From CAMAXB01 sp964476565 (lineage in GTDB: Bacteria > Verrucomicrobiota > Verrucomicrobiia > Opitutales > Opitutaceae): a stretch of 64,000 bases of DNA. The notes below the pieces were generated by a model, which saw only the letters and a program-made list of their open reading frames with translations, searched no databases and was not told the DNA's origin. Shown piece after piece: positions 8,549 through 17,226 of the stretch (positions are counted from its first letter, which is position 1; every line of letters begins with the position of its first letter). A program made the position numbers and the translations under genes. Location of the stretch: the NCBI GenBank assembly GCA_964476565.1, contig CAYZBG010000002.1, forward strand, positions 1-64,000, given 5' to 3'.

Positions 8549-10978
8549 ATGCGTCCATCCGTCCTTCACCGCCTGAGCGCGCGCCTCGCCCGGCCGCTCA
8601 CGCCCGTCCTCCTCGTTGCGGCCGTGTCCGCTTCGCTGCCCGCCCAGGACTCCTCCGGTCCCGAGCCCGTCATCACCCTCGACCGGTTTGTCGCCGAAGC
8701 CTCGGCCGAAGACCTTTACAACGTCATCCCGCGCCGTGACACCGCGAGTCTGTTCGGCACGTCGCGCAGCCTGGCCGAGACGCCGCGCTCCGTCACCCAG
8801 GTGGAAAGCGCGCTGATCGACCTGAACGGCATCCGCACGGTGAACGACTTCGTCGCCATCACCGCCGGTTCCTTCACCGGCAACTATTTCGGCGTACCCG
8901 GCGCCCTCGATGTGCGCGGCGAACGCGCCGACAATTTCTTCCGTGGCTTCCGCCGCATCGAGAACCGCGGCAACTTCCCCACCCCGCTTGGCTCGACCGA
9001 CTTCGTGGAGATCATCAAGGGGCCGCCCCCGCCCGTCTACGGCGGCGGCAAGGTCGGCGGCATCCTGAACTTCATCCCGAAGACGGCCAAGAGCCGCACG
9101 ACCAAGTTCATCGAGCGGCCGGTCGGACAGGTCAGCGCCACCGTCGGCACCTACAGCAAGAAGATCGGCAGCATCGAGTACGGCACGCCGTTCAAGCTCT
9201 TCGGCAAGCGCTCCGGCGCCTACGCCTTTCTCCAGCACGAGGACTCCGAGAGCTACTACGACAACATCTACAACCGCGGCACGCTGTTCCAGCTGTCGAT
9301 CGACACCGAGTTGTCCGACACCGTCCTGCTCGAGTACGGCCTCATGGCCCAGCGCGCGGATCTCAATCAGAGCCTCGGCTGGAACCGCGTCACCCAGCGC
9401 ATGATCGACACCGAGGGCGAGTACCTCGCGGGACGCCCGGCTCTGAACCTCGACACCGACGGCAACGGCTTCCTGTCGCCGGCCGAGGTGGCGCCCTACG
9501 CCCTCGAGCAGTTCGCCTTTGCCAACCCCTTCCCGTATGGCGCGCTTTCCGCCAACCAGCGGGCGGCCTTCGCGCTCGACCCGGCCACCGTGCGCACCGT
9601 GCGCCTGAGCCACCACGCCGTGCAGGCCGAGACGATCGACTTCTCCGATACGGACGCGTTCACCGCCTTCTTTGACGTGACCAAGCTCTTCGACGGCGGC
9701 CTCACGCTGAAGAACCAGTCGTTCTACGACTCGATGAACCACACCAAGTATTCGAGCTACGGATTCACGGCCGACTACGTGGCGATGGTGTTCGAGAACA
9801 AGACCACGTTGAGCTACACCAGCGCCCCGTCCGACCAGCTGCGGCTCTCGACGGTCGCTGGCGTCTCGTGGCGCTACTCCGACGGCGACGAGCGCGAATC
9901 CCGCGGCCGCGGCTACCAAGTGCTCGACCGGCGCGACCTCTCGTTCGGTGCGACCGGCAACGACCGCTTCGAGGGCGCGTACACCGGCACGGGCAATGTG
10001 CCGTACAACTGGCGCCAGATCGGCGATTTCTCGAACACCGGCGCCTTCGCCCTGCTCGACCTCACCTTCGCCGAGAAGCTCTCGCTCATCTTCAGCGGTC
10101 GTTACGACTACTACGACGCCACGACCAACGGGACGGACATCCTCACCGGCGTCTTCCACGAGCGCTCCCGTCACGATGACACCTTCACCTACAACGCGAG
10201 CCTGAGCTACGCCCTGCCGGGCGGAATCATGCCCTACATCACCCATGCCGAGTCGACCTACCTTGAACTCGGCCAGGGCGGCATGATCTACGAGGGCAAC
10301 CTCGACACGAGCGTCGCGGGCGACACCTGGCTGCAGGACTCGACGCTCACCGAGGTCGGCGTGAAGGCCACCCTGCTCAACCAGAAGCTGTTCGCCACCC
10401 TCGCGTACTACGAACAGGAGAAGTCGTCGTTCGACACCGACGCGGGCAACTTCACGTACTATGAGTCCCGCGGGACCGAGTTGGAGGTGCGTTACGCTCC
10501 GACCCGCTCGCTGAGCCTGACCGCCGCCGCCACCTGGCAGCGCACCGAAGTCGAACGCGTGCCCTTCATCCTCGGCGTGCCGCCCTCCTTCCTCGGGCTT
10601 GATCCGCTGCTCACGTATGGTGGCCGGTTCGTCGCCATCGGAGGCCTGATCGGCGTGGGTTCGCCGCTCGTCTCGCCGACTCCCGCCCGCGTCTTCTCTT
10701 TGAACGCCACCTACACGGCCCGAAACGGCTGGGGCGCCTCGCTGGGCGGCACCTACGTGTCGTCGTTCAACTCCGGCTATCTGAATGAAATCGTGCTGCC
10801 GGACTACTTCGTCACCCGCGCCGCCCTCTTCTACAATCGCGGTCCGTGGTCCTTCCGTCTGAACGCGAACAACGTGCTCGATGAGAAGTATTACACGCCG
10901 CAGTTCCTCTTCTGGGAGTCGTTCATCAGCCCGAGCCAAGGTCCGACCGCCGAACTCACGGCGACCTATCGCTTCTGA
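8549..10978 (+). CDS. TonB-dependent receptor of the N-assimilation locus
   Basis: An 809-residue outer membrane receptor with a signal peptide ending at ASLPAQD (around residue 36). The plug contains SLAETPRSVTQVESALID, FFRGFRRIENRGNFPTPLG and VEIIKGPPPPVYGGGKVGGILNFIPK; the barrel ends in AELTATYRF. Its gene is first in line after the GntR operator and is followed, after a strong hairpin, by the amidase/biuret-hydrolase operon. I infer that it brings the substrate, or a complex containing it, across the outer membrane. Biuret itself could pass through porins, so the need for a TonB receptor hints at a larger or scarce substrate. Confidence 0.88.
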   Translation: MRPSVLHRLSARLARPLTPVLLVAAVSASLPAQDSSGPEPVITLDRFVAEASAEDLYNVIPRRDTASLFGTSRSLAETPRSVTQVESALIDLNGIRTVNDFVAITAGSFTGNYFGVPGALDVRGERADNFFRGFRRIENRGNFPTPLGSTDFVEIIKGPPPPVYGGGKVGGILNFIPKTAKSRTTKFIERPVGQVSATVGTYSKKIGSIEYGTPFKLFGKRSGAYAFLQHEDSESYYDNIYNRGTLFQLSIDTELSDTVLLEYGLMAQRADLNQSLGWNRVTQRMIDTEGEYLAGRPALNLDTDGNGFLSPAEVAPYALEQFAFANPFPYGALSANQRAAFALDPATVRTVRLSHHAVQAETIDFSDTDAFTAFFDVTKLFDGGLTLKNQSFYDSMNHTKYSSYGFTADYVAMVFENKTTLSYTSAPSDQLRLSTVAGVSWRYSDGDERESRGRGYQVLDRRDLSFGATGNDRFEGAYTGTGNVPYNWRQIGDFSNTGAFALLDLTFAEKLSLIFSGRYDYYDATTNGTDILTGVFHERSRHDDTFTYNASLSYALPGGIMPYITHAESTYLELGQGGMIYEGNLDTSVAGDTWLQDSTLTEVGVKATLLNQKLFATLAYYEQEKSSFDTDAGNFTYYESRGTELEVRYAPTRSLSLTAAATWQRTEVERVPFILGVPPSFLGLDPLLTYGGRFVAIGGLIGVGSPLVSPTPARVFSLNATYTARNGWGASLGGTYVSSFNSGYLNEIVLPDYFVTRAALFYNRGPWSFRLNANNVLDEKYYTPQFLFWESFISPSQGPTAELTATYRF

Positions 10979-11037
10979 ACCGCCTCCCGTCCCTTGGTCA
11001 GTGTTAAGGTCAGATGTAGTTGTTAATGCAGTGGACC

Positions 11038-11063
11038 GGGGGCTCCGCACGGGCGGAGCCCCC
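11038..11063 (+). terminator. Strong hairpin between receptor and amidase operon
   Basis: An 11-bp perfect stem, GGGGGCTCCGC at 11038-11048 with its complement at 11053-11063 and an ACGG loop. No T-tract follows, so it may attenuate rather than end transcription, lowering expression of the catabolic genes relative to the receptor, or it may stabilise mRNA ends. Confidence 0.55.
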
Positions 11064-11112
11064 AACCGCTGCCGCCGCTGGCCCGGCCCCTGCTTCCCCT
11101 CCCGCATCAGCC

Positions 11113-11679
11113 ATGGTGTTCCCTTCCGATCCCGCCGCCTGTGCCACCGTCGCCGCGTTGCACGATGCCTACGAACAAGCGCTCCGCCGCAATGACGTCG
11201 CCGCGCTCCAGTCGTACTTCTGGGACAACCCCGAAACGGTCCGCTATGGCGTGGCCGAGCATGCCTACGGTGCTACCGCCATCGCCGATTACCGGCAACA
11301 GGCCCAGCCGCCTCCGCCGGGACGCCACGTCATCCGTCGCTCCGTCGTCTCTTTTGGCCCGGACCATGTTTCAGTGATGTGCGAGATCGCCGCCGACGCG
11401 GACGGCACCTCCGCCGATATCCGCCAGTCGCAACTGTGGGTCCGCTTCGCCGACGTGGGTTGGAAGATTGTCGCTGCGCACGTGTCGCGTCCCGTGCCAG
11501 CCGGCCGCCCCTGGGCGCTCTATGCCGCGCGGACAGCCGCCGCGGTGGGACTGCCCTTGCGCCCGGAGGAAGTGGGCGACGTGGCCTTTCATCTCGAGCG
11601 CGCAGCCACCATCGCCGCCCCGCTGCTCGCCCATCCCGTTCCCGAGACGGTCGAACGCGCCGCAATCTTTCGCGCATGA
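11113..11679 (+). CDS. atzH: AtzH-like DUF3225 protein (SnoaL fold)
   Basis: A 188-residue protein related to AtzH and HpxZ: ALRRNDVAALQSYFWDNPETVRYGVAEHAYGATAIADYR, then RHVIRRSVVSFGPDHVSVMCE and SQLWVRFADVGWKIVAAHVSRPV. In the Pseudomonas atzGEHF operon AtzH sits beside the AtzE amidase, and the oxalurate (hpx) locus carries a homologue. Family members have a cone-shaped NTF2-like fold; a role in processing dicarboxyurea has been proposed. The family domain covers residues 1-125; the C-terminal 60 residues are extra here. ATG at 11113. Its stop overlaps the next start (ATGA). Confidence 0.8.
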   Translation: MVFPSDPAACATVAALHDAYEQALRRNDVAALQSYFWDNPETVRYGVAEHAYGATAIADYRQQAQPPPPGRHVIRRSVVSFGPDHVSVMCEIAADADGTSADIRQSQLWVRFADVGWKIVAAHVSRPVPAGRPWALYAARTAAAVGLPLRPEEVGDVAFHLERAATIAAPLLAHPVPETVERAAIFRA

Positions 11680-13079
11680 GCCAGCCCCTCTCCTCCGCGC
11701 CCGTCTCTAACCTTCGGGGACCAGAACCGTCCGGTCCCGCGGTGGCCCAAACCCGCGCGGCGTTGGAACGGATCCACGCCACCCACGCCCGGATCAACGC
11801 GTTCACCCATTTGACCGCGGAGCGGGCGCTCGCCGAAGCGGCCGCGATCGACGCCGCGAAGGCCGCAGGTCGTCCGGCGACAGCGCTGGCCGGCACCACC
11901 TACGCGGTGAAGAATCTGTTCGATCTCGCTGGCGTGACCACCGTCGCCGGTTCCCGGATACAGCGCGACGCACCCCCCGCATCCGAGGATGCGACGGCCG
12001 TGGCCCGGCTGCGCGAGGCCGGGGCGGTCTGTCTCGGAGCCGTCAACATGGGCGAATACGCCTACGACTTCGTCACCGAGAACGCACACGACGGCCCGAC
12101 CCTCAATCCGCTCGACCTGGCACGCTCCGCCGGGGGGTCCTCGGGCGGATCCGCCGCGGCCGTCGCCGCAGGCCTGGTCGACTTCGCCCTCGCCACCGAC
12201 ACCAACGGTTCGATCCGCGTCCCCTCTTCGTTCTGCGGCATCTGGGGGCTCAAACCCACCTACGGCCGGTTGGGACGCGGCGGAACGTTTCCCTTCGTGG
12301 AAAGCCTCGACCACATCGGGCCGATGGCGCGATCGGTGGAGTTGCTCGCCCGCGTGTACGATGTGATGCAGGGGCCCGATCCGCACGACGCAGCGTTCGC
12401 CCCGCGGCCGCCCGAACCCGCCCGGCCTTCGCTCGAGGAAGGCCTGGCCGGACTCCGCATTGGCCGCCTGGGCGGCTATTTTGCCCGCAGCGCCGTGCCG
12501 CAGGCCTTCGCCGCCGTCGACACCGTTGCGCATGCGCTCGGCGCCCATCGCACCTTCGAACTTCCGGCCGTCGCGGCCGCCCGGGCCGCCGCGTATGTCA
12601 TCAGCGCCTCCGAGGGCGGACAGTTTCATCTTGACCGCCTGCGCACCCGGGCCGCGGACTTCGACCCGGCGAGCCGCGACCGCTTCCGCGCCGGCGCGCT
12701 GCTGCCCTCCGCCTGGTACCTGCATGCGCAACGCTTCCGCGCGTGGTGGCGCGAACAGGTGCAGGCCGTGTTTGCCGAGGTCGATGTGCTGATCGCCCCC
12801 GCAACGCCCGTACCGGCGACCGTGCTCGGTCAGGAAACCATGACCCTCGATGGCGAGTCGCTGGCGGTGCGCCCCAATCTCGGGCTTTTCACCCAACCGC
12901 TCTCCTTTGTCGGCCTGCCCATCGTGGCCGCACCCGTTTTCTCCGCCGAACCGCTGCCCATCGGCGTGCAACTGGTGGCCGCCCCGTGGCGCGAAGCGAG
13001 CCTGCTGCGGGTGGCCCGCCACCTCGAGCGCGAGGGCGTGTGCGTGGCCGGCCCCGCCACCCTGCGACCGACCTCATGA
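11676..13079 (+). CDS. atzE: AtzE-family amidohydrolase
   Basis: A 467-residue amidase-signature enzyme. The Ser-cisSer-Lys triad is visible: lysine in YAVKNLFD, cis-serine in AGGSSGGSAA, and nucleophile serine in DTNGSIRVPSSF. NMGEYAYDFVTEN and FPFVESLDHIGPMARS are typical of AtzE/HpxX rather than of general amidases. AtzE removes the amine of 1-carboxybiuret during cyanuric acid breakdown; HpxX works in oxalurate use. The known enzyme needs the small subunit AtzG (DUF4089), and no such gene is next to it here. It overlaps both neighbours by 4 bp, showing translational coupling. Confidence 0.85.
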   Translation: MSQPLSSAPVSNLRGPEPSGPAVAQTRAALERIHATHARINAFTHLTAERALAEAAAIDAAKAAGRPATALAGTTYAVKNLFDLAGVTTVAGSRIQRDAPPASEDATAVARLREAGAVCLGAVNMGEYAYDFVTENAHDGPTLNPLDLARSAGGSSGGSAAAVAAGLVDFALATDTNGSIRVPSSFCGIWGLKPTYGRLGRGGTFPFVESLDHIGPMARSVELLARVYDVMQGPDPHDAAFAPRPPEPARPSLEEGLAGLRIGRLGGYFARSAVPQAFAAVDTVAHALGAHRTFELPAVAAARAAAYVISASEGGQFHLDRLRTRAADFDPASRDRFRAGALLPSAWYLHAQRFRAWWREQVQAVFAEVDVLIAPATPVPATVLGQETMTLDGESLAVRPNLGLFTQPLSFVGLPIVAAPVFSAEPLPIGVQLVAAPWREASLLRVARHLEREGVCVAGPATLRPTS

Positions 13080-13756
13080 GCCTCCCGCGCGTGCTGACCC
13101 TGGATGCCGACCCGCGCCCGTTCGCGTTGGACACGGCGGCCTGCGCGCTGCTCGTCATCGACATGCAGCGCGACTTCCTCGAGCCCGGCGGCTTCGGCGC
13201 GTCGTTGGGCAACGATGTTTCGCTCCTGCGCCGCACGATCGAACCGACCCGGCACCTGCTCGCTGCGTGGCGCGCGCACGATCTCCCGGTGATTCATACC
13301 CGGGAGGGTCACGACCCCGCGCTCGCCGATCTGCCCCGTTCGAAGTACGAGCGTAATCTCACCGGCCCCCGCATCGGTGATTTGGGTCCGATGGGCCGCA
13401 TCCTCGTGCGCGGCGAACCGGGCCACGCCATCATTCCCGAACTCGCTCCGCACGCCGGCGAGTACGTCATCGACAAACCGGGCAAGGGTGCGTTCTGGGC
13501 CACACCTTTGCACGCCCACCTGCAGGAGCGCCGCATCCGCCAGCTCGTTGTCACGGGTGTGACCACCGAGGTCTGCGTGCACACGACGGTACGCGAAGCC
13601 AACGACCGCGGTTATGACTGCCTCGTCCTCGCCGACGCCACCGGATCCTACTTCCCCGAGTTCCACCTCGCCGCCCTCGCCATGATCCGCGCCCAAGGCG
13701 GCATCTTCGGCTGGGTGGGCACCACGGCACCCCTGCTCGGGGCCCTTTCCTCATGA
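13076..13756 (+). CDS. biuH: Biuret hydrolase-like cysteine hydrolase
   Basis: A 226-residue isochorismatase-superfamily amidohydrolase. The expected triad is Asp29 (LLVIDMQ), Lys137 (DKPGKGAF) and Cys167 (GVTTEVCV). HTREGHDPALADLP, GRILVRGEPGHAIIPEL and REANDRGYDCLVL closely follow the pattern of biuret hydrolase BiuH and the related ureidoacrylate hydrolase RutB. BiuH converts biuret to allophanate plus ammonia. The allophanate hydrolase two genes downstream makes biuret the best substrate call over ureidoacrylate, since no other rut gene is present. It overlaps both neighbouring genes by 4 bp. Confidence 0.82.
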   Translation: MSLPRVLTLDADPRPFALDTAACALLVIDMQRDFLEPGGFGASLGNDVSLLRRTIEPTRHLLAAWRAHDLPVIHTREGHDPALADLPRSKYERNLTGPRIGDLGPMGRILVRGEPGHAIIPELAPHAGEYVIDKPGKGAFWATPLHAHLQERRIRQLVVTGVTTEVCVHTTVREANDRGYDCLVLADATGSYFPEFHLAALAMIRAQGGIFGWVGTTAPLLGALSS

Positions 13757-15324
13757 TCACCGCTGCTCCGGCCAAACCGCGTCTCTGGGTCCCTGGGGAC
13801 TGGAACGCCTTCTTCGGTTTCGGCACCAACATTCTGGTCAACGTGCTCACGCTGACCGCGCTGCTGCGCTTCGTGCTGGGCATGCCGGACGAGCTCGTCT
13901 TCGGGCGCATCCTGCCCGCCGTCGGTCTCATGCTCTGCCTGTCCACCTGCTACTACGGCTGGATGGCCTACGATCTCGGGCGGCGCACCGGCCGGTCCGA
14001 TGTCTGCGCCCTGCCGTCCGGTCCCGGCGTCGGCCACATGTTCATCTGCGTCTTTGTCGTCATGCTGCCGATCAAGCTGCAGACCGGCGATCCGATCAAA
14101 GCCTGGGAGGCCGGCCTGACGTGGGTGTTCATCCAGAGCATCGTGCTCATCGTCGGAGCGTATGCCGGCAAATGGGTGAGGCGCGTGACCCCGCGCGCCG
14201 CGCTGCTCGGCACCCTCGCGGGCGTCTCGATCACCTTCATCTCCATGCGGCCCGCGTTGCAGATGTACCTCACGCCCGCGATCGGCGTGGTGTGCTTTGG
14301 CATCCTCCTGCTCAACTGGTTCGGCGGCGTGCGCTACGTGCGCGGCCTGCCGGCCGGACTGATCGCCGTCGCCGTGGGCACCCTCATCGCCTGGGGCTCG
14401 ACCTTGCTGGATCTCAACTACGGCGGTCTCTCCCTCGACGGTCTCGTGGCCTCGTTCACCCACTTCGGCTTCAACCTGCCGATCCCGGCGATCGGTCATG
14501 TCTTCTCAGGCTTCGAATACCTCGGCGTGCTCCTCGTGACCGCGATTCCGTTCGGTCTCTACGACCTCGTGGAGGCCATCGACAACGTCGAGAGCGCCGC
14601 CGCGGCCGGCGACAGTTTTCCGACCACGCGCGTGCTCACCGCCGACGGGGTGATCAGCCTGATCGGTTGTACGATGGGCAATCCGTTCATCCTCGCCGTC
14701 TACATCGGCCACCCCGGATGGAAATCGATGGGCGGCCGCGTCGGCTATTCCGTGGCGACGGGAATCATGATCATCGCGCTGTGTGTGCTCGGCGTCGTGC
14801 CGACCTTGCTGGCGGCCATTCCGGTCGTGGCCATTCTGCCCATTTTGCTCTATATCGGCATGTTGATCGGCTCGCAGGCGTTTCAGGAAACCCCGCGGCG
14901 CCATGCGCCCGCCGTGGTGCTCGCGATCGTGCCGCACCTCGCCGCGTGGGCGACCGGACTGGTCACGGGCACGCTGACCGCGGCCGGCGTCACGCAGGTC
15001 ACGCCCGAGGTACTGGAACGCCTCAGCGGCGAAGGCGTGTTGCTGTCCGGCCTGCAGGTGCTCGGCGGAGGCGCCGTGCTCACCGGCATCATCCTCGGCG
15101 CGATCACCGTCTTCATCATCGAACGTCACCTGTGGCGCGCCGCCGCCTTCGCCGCCGCCGGCGCAGCGCTCACGTTCTTCGGATTCATGCACGGCGAACA
15201 CATTGGGTTCGCGCAATCCCCAACCATTGCCGCGAGCTACGTGCTGCTCACCGTCCTGCTCGCCGGTTGCGCCCGGTTCGCGGCGCCACCGCCACTCCCG
15301 CCGGAAACCTCCGGCCACGCCTGA
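13753..15324 (+). CDS. NCS2-type purine/uracil permease homologue
   Basis: A 523-residue inner membrane transporter with about 12-14 hydrophobic segments. The N-terminus (NAFFGFGTNILVNVLTLTALLRFVLGMP) and IPFGLYDLVEAIDNVESAAAAGDSFPTTRVLTADG match permeases annotated near NCS2/AzgA; the latter stretch corresponds to the conserved acidic substrate site region. Position between the biuret-hydrolase-like gene and allophanate hydrolase, with an ATGA overlap, argues that it imports the operon substrate (biuret, cyanurate or another ureide). The exact substrate cannot be told from sequence. Confidence 0.8.
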   Translation: MITAAPAKPRLWVPGDWNAFFGFGTNILVNVLTLTALLRFVLGMPDELVFGRILPAVGLMLCLSTCYYGWMAYDLGRRTGRSDVCALPSGPGVGHMFICVFVVMLPIKLQTGDPIKAWEAGLTWVFIQSIVLIVGAYAGKWVRRVTPRAALLGTLAGVSITFISMRPALQMYLTPAIGVVCFGILLLNWFGGVRYVRGLPAGLIAVAVGTLIAWGSTLLDLNYGGLSLDGLVASFTHFGFNLPIPAIGHVFSGFEYLGVLLVTAIPFGLYDLVEAIDNVESAAAAGDSFPTTRVLTADGVISLIGCTMGNPFILAVYIGHPGWKSMGGRVGYSVATGIMIIALCVLGVVPTLLAAIPVVAILPILLYIGMLIGSQAFQETPRRHAPAVVLAIVPHLAAWATGLVTGTLTAAGVTQVTPEVLERLSGEGVLLSGLQVLGGGAVLTGIILGAITVFIIERHLWRAAAFAAAGAALTFFGFMHGEHIGFAQSPTIAASYVLLTVLLAGCARFAAPPPLPPETSGHA

Positions 15325-15337
15325 CCGCGGATCGCCC

Positions 15338-17191
15338 ATGGACTTGTCGGCCCTCTCGCTCGACCTCGTCACCCTCCGGGCGGCCTACCGCGAGAAGCGC
15401 ACGACGCCCGCTGCTGTGCTGGCGGAGGTGCAGCGCCGGATCGAGGCCCACGGCGATCCGGCGGTGTGGATTCACCGGCTAAGCGAAGCGGAGATCTCCG
15501 CCCACGTTGCGCGGGTGACGCAGCGCGGCTGGGAACATCAGCCGCTCTACGGCGTGCCGTTCGCGATCAAGGACAACCTCGACCTCGCGGGCGCCCCCAC
15601 CACGGCGGCGTGTCCCGAGTTTGCCTACACGCCCGCGACCTCCGCCTTCGTGGTGCAGCGGCTACTCGACGCCGGGGCCATCCCGGTGGGCAAGACGAAC
15701 CTCGATCAATTCGCCACCGGCCTCGTCGGTGTGCGCTCGCCCTACGGCACCCCGCGAAATCCGTTTCACCCCGAAATGATTCCGGGCGGATCGAGCAGCG
15801 GCTCCGCCGTCGCCACCGCCGCGGGCCTGGTGAGCTTCGCCCTCGGCACGGACACCGCCGGCTCCGGACGCGTGCCGGCTTCCTTCAACAATCTCGTCGG
15901 GCTCAAGCCGACGCGCGGGTGGTTCAGCACGCGCGGACTCGTCCCGGCGTGCCGCTCGCTCGATTGCGTGTCGGTGTTCGCGCTCACGGTCAATGACGCG
16001 GCCGCCGTTGCAGCCATCGCCGGCGCCTACGACGACGACGATCCCTTCGCCCGCAAACCGGCGGTCGCCTTCGATCCGGCATCGACCGCGCAGGAGCCGC
16101 CGCCGTTTCGCTTCGGCGTGCCCCAGGCCGGTCAGCTCGACTGGCTGGGCGACGCGCAGCATCCCCCCTTGTTCGCCCTCGCCCTCGAACGCCTCAAGGC
16201 GCTGGGCGGTCAGCCGGTGGAAATCGACTTCACGCCGTTCGCTGCGGCCGCGCGTCTGCTCTACGAAGGGCCGTGGCTGGCCGAGCGCTGGGCGGCCGTG
16301 CGGAGTTTTCACGCCGCGCACGCCGCGTCGATGTTCCCCGTCACCCGCACCATCATCGAACGCGGTTCCGCGCCGACCGCCGCCGACGCCTTCGAATCCG
16401 GTTACCGGTTGCGTCAGCTCCAGCGCGAGGCGGAGAAAACGTGGGCGCAGGTCGACCTTCTGCTCCTGCCCACCACCGCCACCGCCTACACGCGGGCGGA
16501 AGTCGCCGCCGAACCGTTGCGGTTGAACGCGCAGCTCGGACTCTACACCAACTTCGCCAACCTGCTCGACACCGCCGCGCTTGCGGTGCCCGTCGGCTTT
16601 CGGTCCGACGGCCTCCCGTTCGGTGTCACCCTCTTTGGCCCCGCCTGGACCGACGCCCGGCTGGCCCGCATCGGCCGCGCCCTGCACGCACGTGCGGCCC
16701 TGCCCTTGGGCGCGACGCGCGCCTCCCTGCCCGACACCGGAGCCCCCCTGCCCACGCCCCTCGACGAACGCCTGCCGGCGGGCTGGCTGCCGCTGGCGGT
16801 GGTCGGCGCCCACTTGTCCGGCCAGCCACTCAACGGCCAGCTCACCTCGCGCGGCGGCCGTCTCTGGCGCAAGGACCGCACCGCGGCAGCCTACCGGCTG
16901 TTCGTCCTGCCGCAGACCTCACCCGTGAAACCTGGGCTGCAACGCGTGCCGACCGGAGAAGGCGTATCGATTGAAGTCGAGATCTGGCTCCTGCCCGCCC
17001 CGGCCTGGGCCGAGTTTGTCGCCGCCGTGCCCCTGCCCCATGCCATCGGCCAGCTGCAACTGATCGACGGTTCCTCGGTCCCCGGCTACCTCTGCGAACC
17101 GCTGGCGCTCAACGGTGCCACCGACATCTCCCGCTTCGGCGGCTGGCGTCGTTACCGCACCGCCGTTTCCCAGGGTGAAATTGTCGCTTGA
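15338..17191 (+). CDS. atzF: Allophanate hydrolase (AtzF type)
   Basis: A 617-residue two-domain enzyme. The N-terminal amidase domain carries the triad: lysine in FAIKDNLD, cis-serine in GGSSSGSAV and nucleophile in GTDTAGSGRVPA. PTTAACPEFAY, KTNLDQFATGLVG and VPACRSLDCVSVFALT are specific to allophanate hydrolases. The C-terminal domain (about residues 470-617) matches the AtzF decarboxylase-like domain. The two domains together turn allophanate into 2 NH3 and 2 CO2. Length agrees with AtzF (about 600) rather than with the fused urea amidolyase. It closes the operon, 13 bp after the permease. Confidence 0.93.
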   Translation: MDLSALSLDLVTLRAAYREKRTTPAAVLAEVQRRIEAHGDPAVWIHRLSEAEISAHVARVTQRGWEHQPLYGVPFAIKDNLDLAGAPTTAACPEFAYTPATSAFVVQRLLDAGAIPVGKTNLDQFATGLVGVRSPYGTPRNPFHPEMIPGGSSSGSAVATAAGLVSFALGTDTAGSGRVPASFNNLVGLKPTRGWFSTRGLVPACRSLDCVSVFALTVNDAAAVAAIAGAYDDDDPFARKPAVAFDPASTAQEPPPFRFGVPQAGQLDWLGDAQHPPLFALALERLKALGGQPVEIDFTPFAAAARLLYEGPWLAERWAAVRSFHAAHAASMFPVTRTIIERGSAPTAADAFESGYRLRQLQREAEKTWAQVDLLLLPTTATAYTRAEVAAEPLRLNAQLGLYTNFANLLDTAALAVPVGFRSDGLPFGVTLFGPAWTDARLARIGRALHARAALPLGATRASLPDTGAPLPTPLDERLPAGWLPLAVVGAHLSGQPLNGQLTSRGGRLWRKDRTAAAYRLFVLPQTSPVKPGLQRVPTGEGVSIEVEIWLLPAPAWAEFVAAVPLPHAIGQLQLIDGSSVPGYLCEPLALNGATDISRFGGWRRYRTAVSQGEIVA

Positions 17192-17196
17192 GTTTA

Positions 17197-17222
17197 CATC
17201 AACGTATTCCGATATGTTGATG
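17197..17222. promoter_or_regulatory. Palindrome before metF
   Basis: CATCAAC at 17197-17203 pairs with GTTGATG at 17216-17222 and the inner TAT/ATA also pair, giving 10 of 13 symmetric positions. It ends 4 bp before the metF ATG. Methionine-cycle genes are often controlled by ArsR-like (SahR) or similar dimeric repressors that bind such sites; assignment is a guess. Confidence 0.45.
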
Positions 17223-17226
17223 CGTA

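Noticed and set aside
8282..11107. Long antisense open frame (941 codons) opposite the TonB receptor
   Set aside because: High-GC DNA leaves the antisense frame open; the translation is rich in Arg, Gly, Glu and His, and has no domain, while the plus strand encodes a clear receptor.
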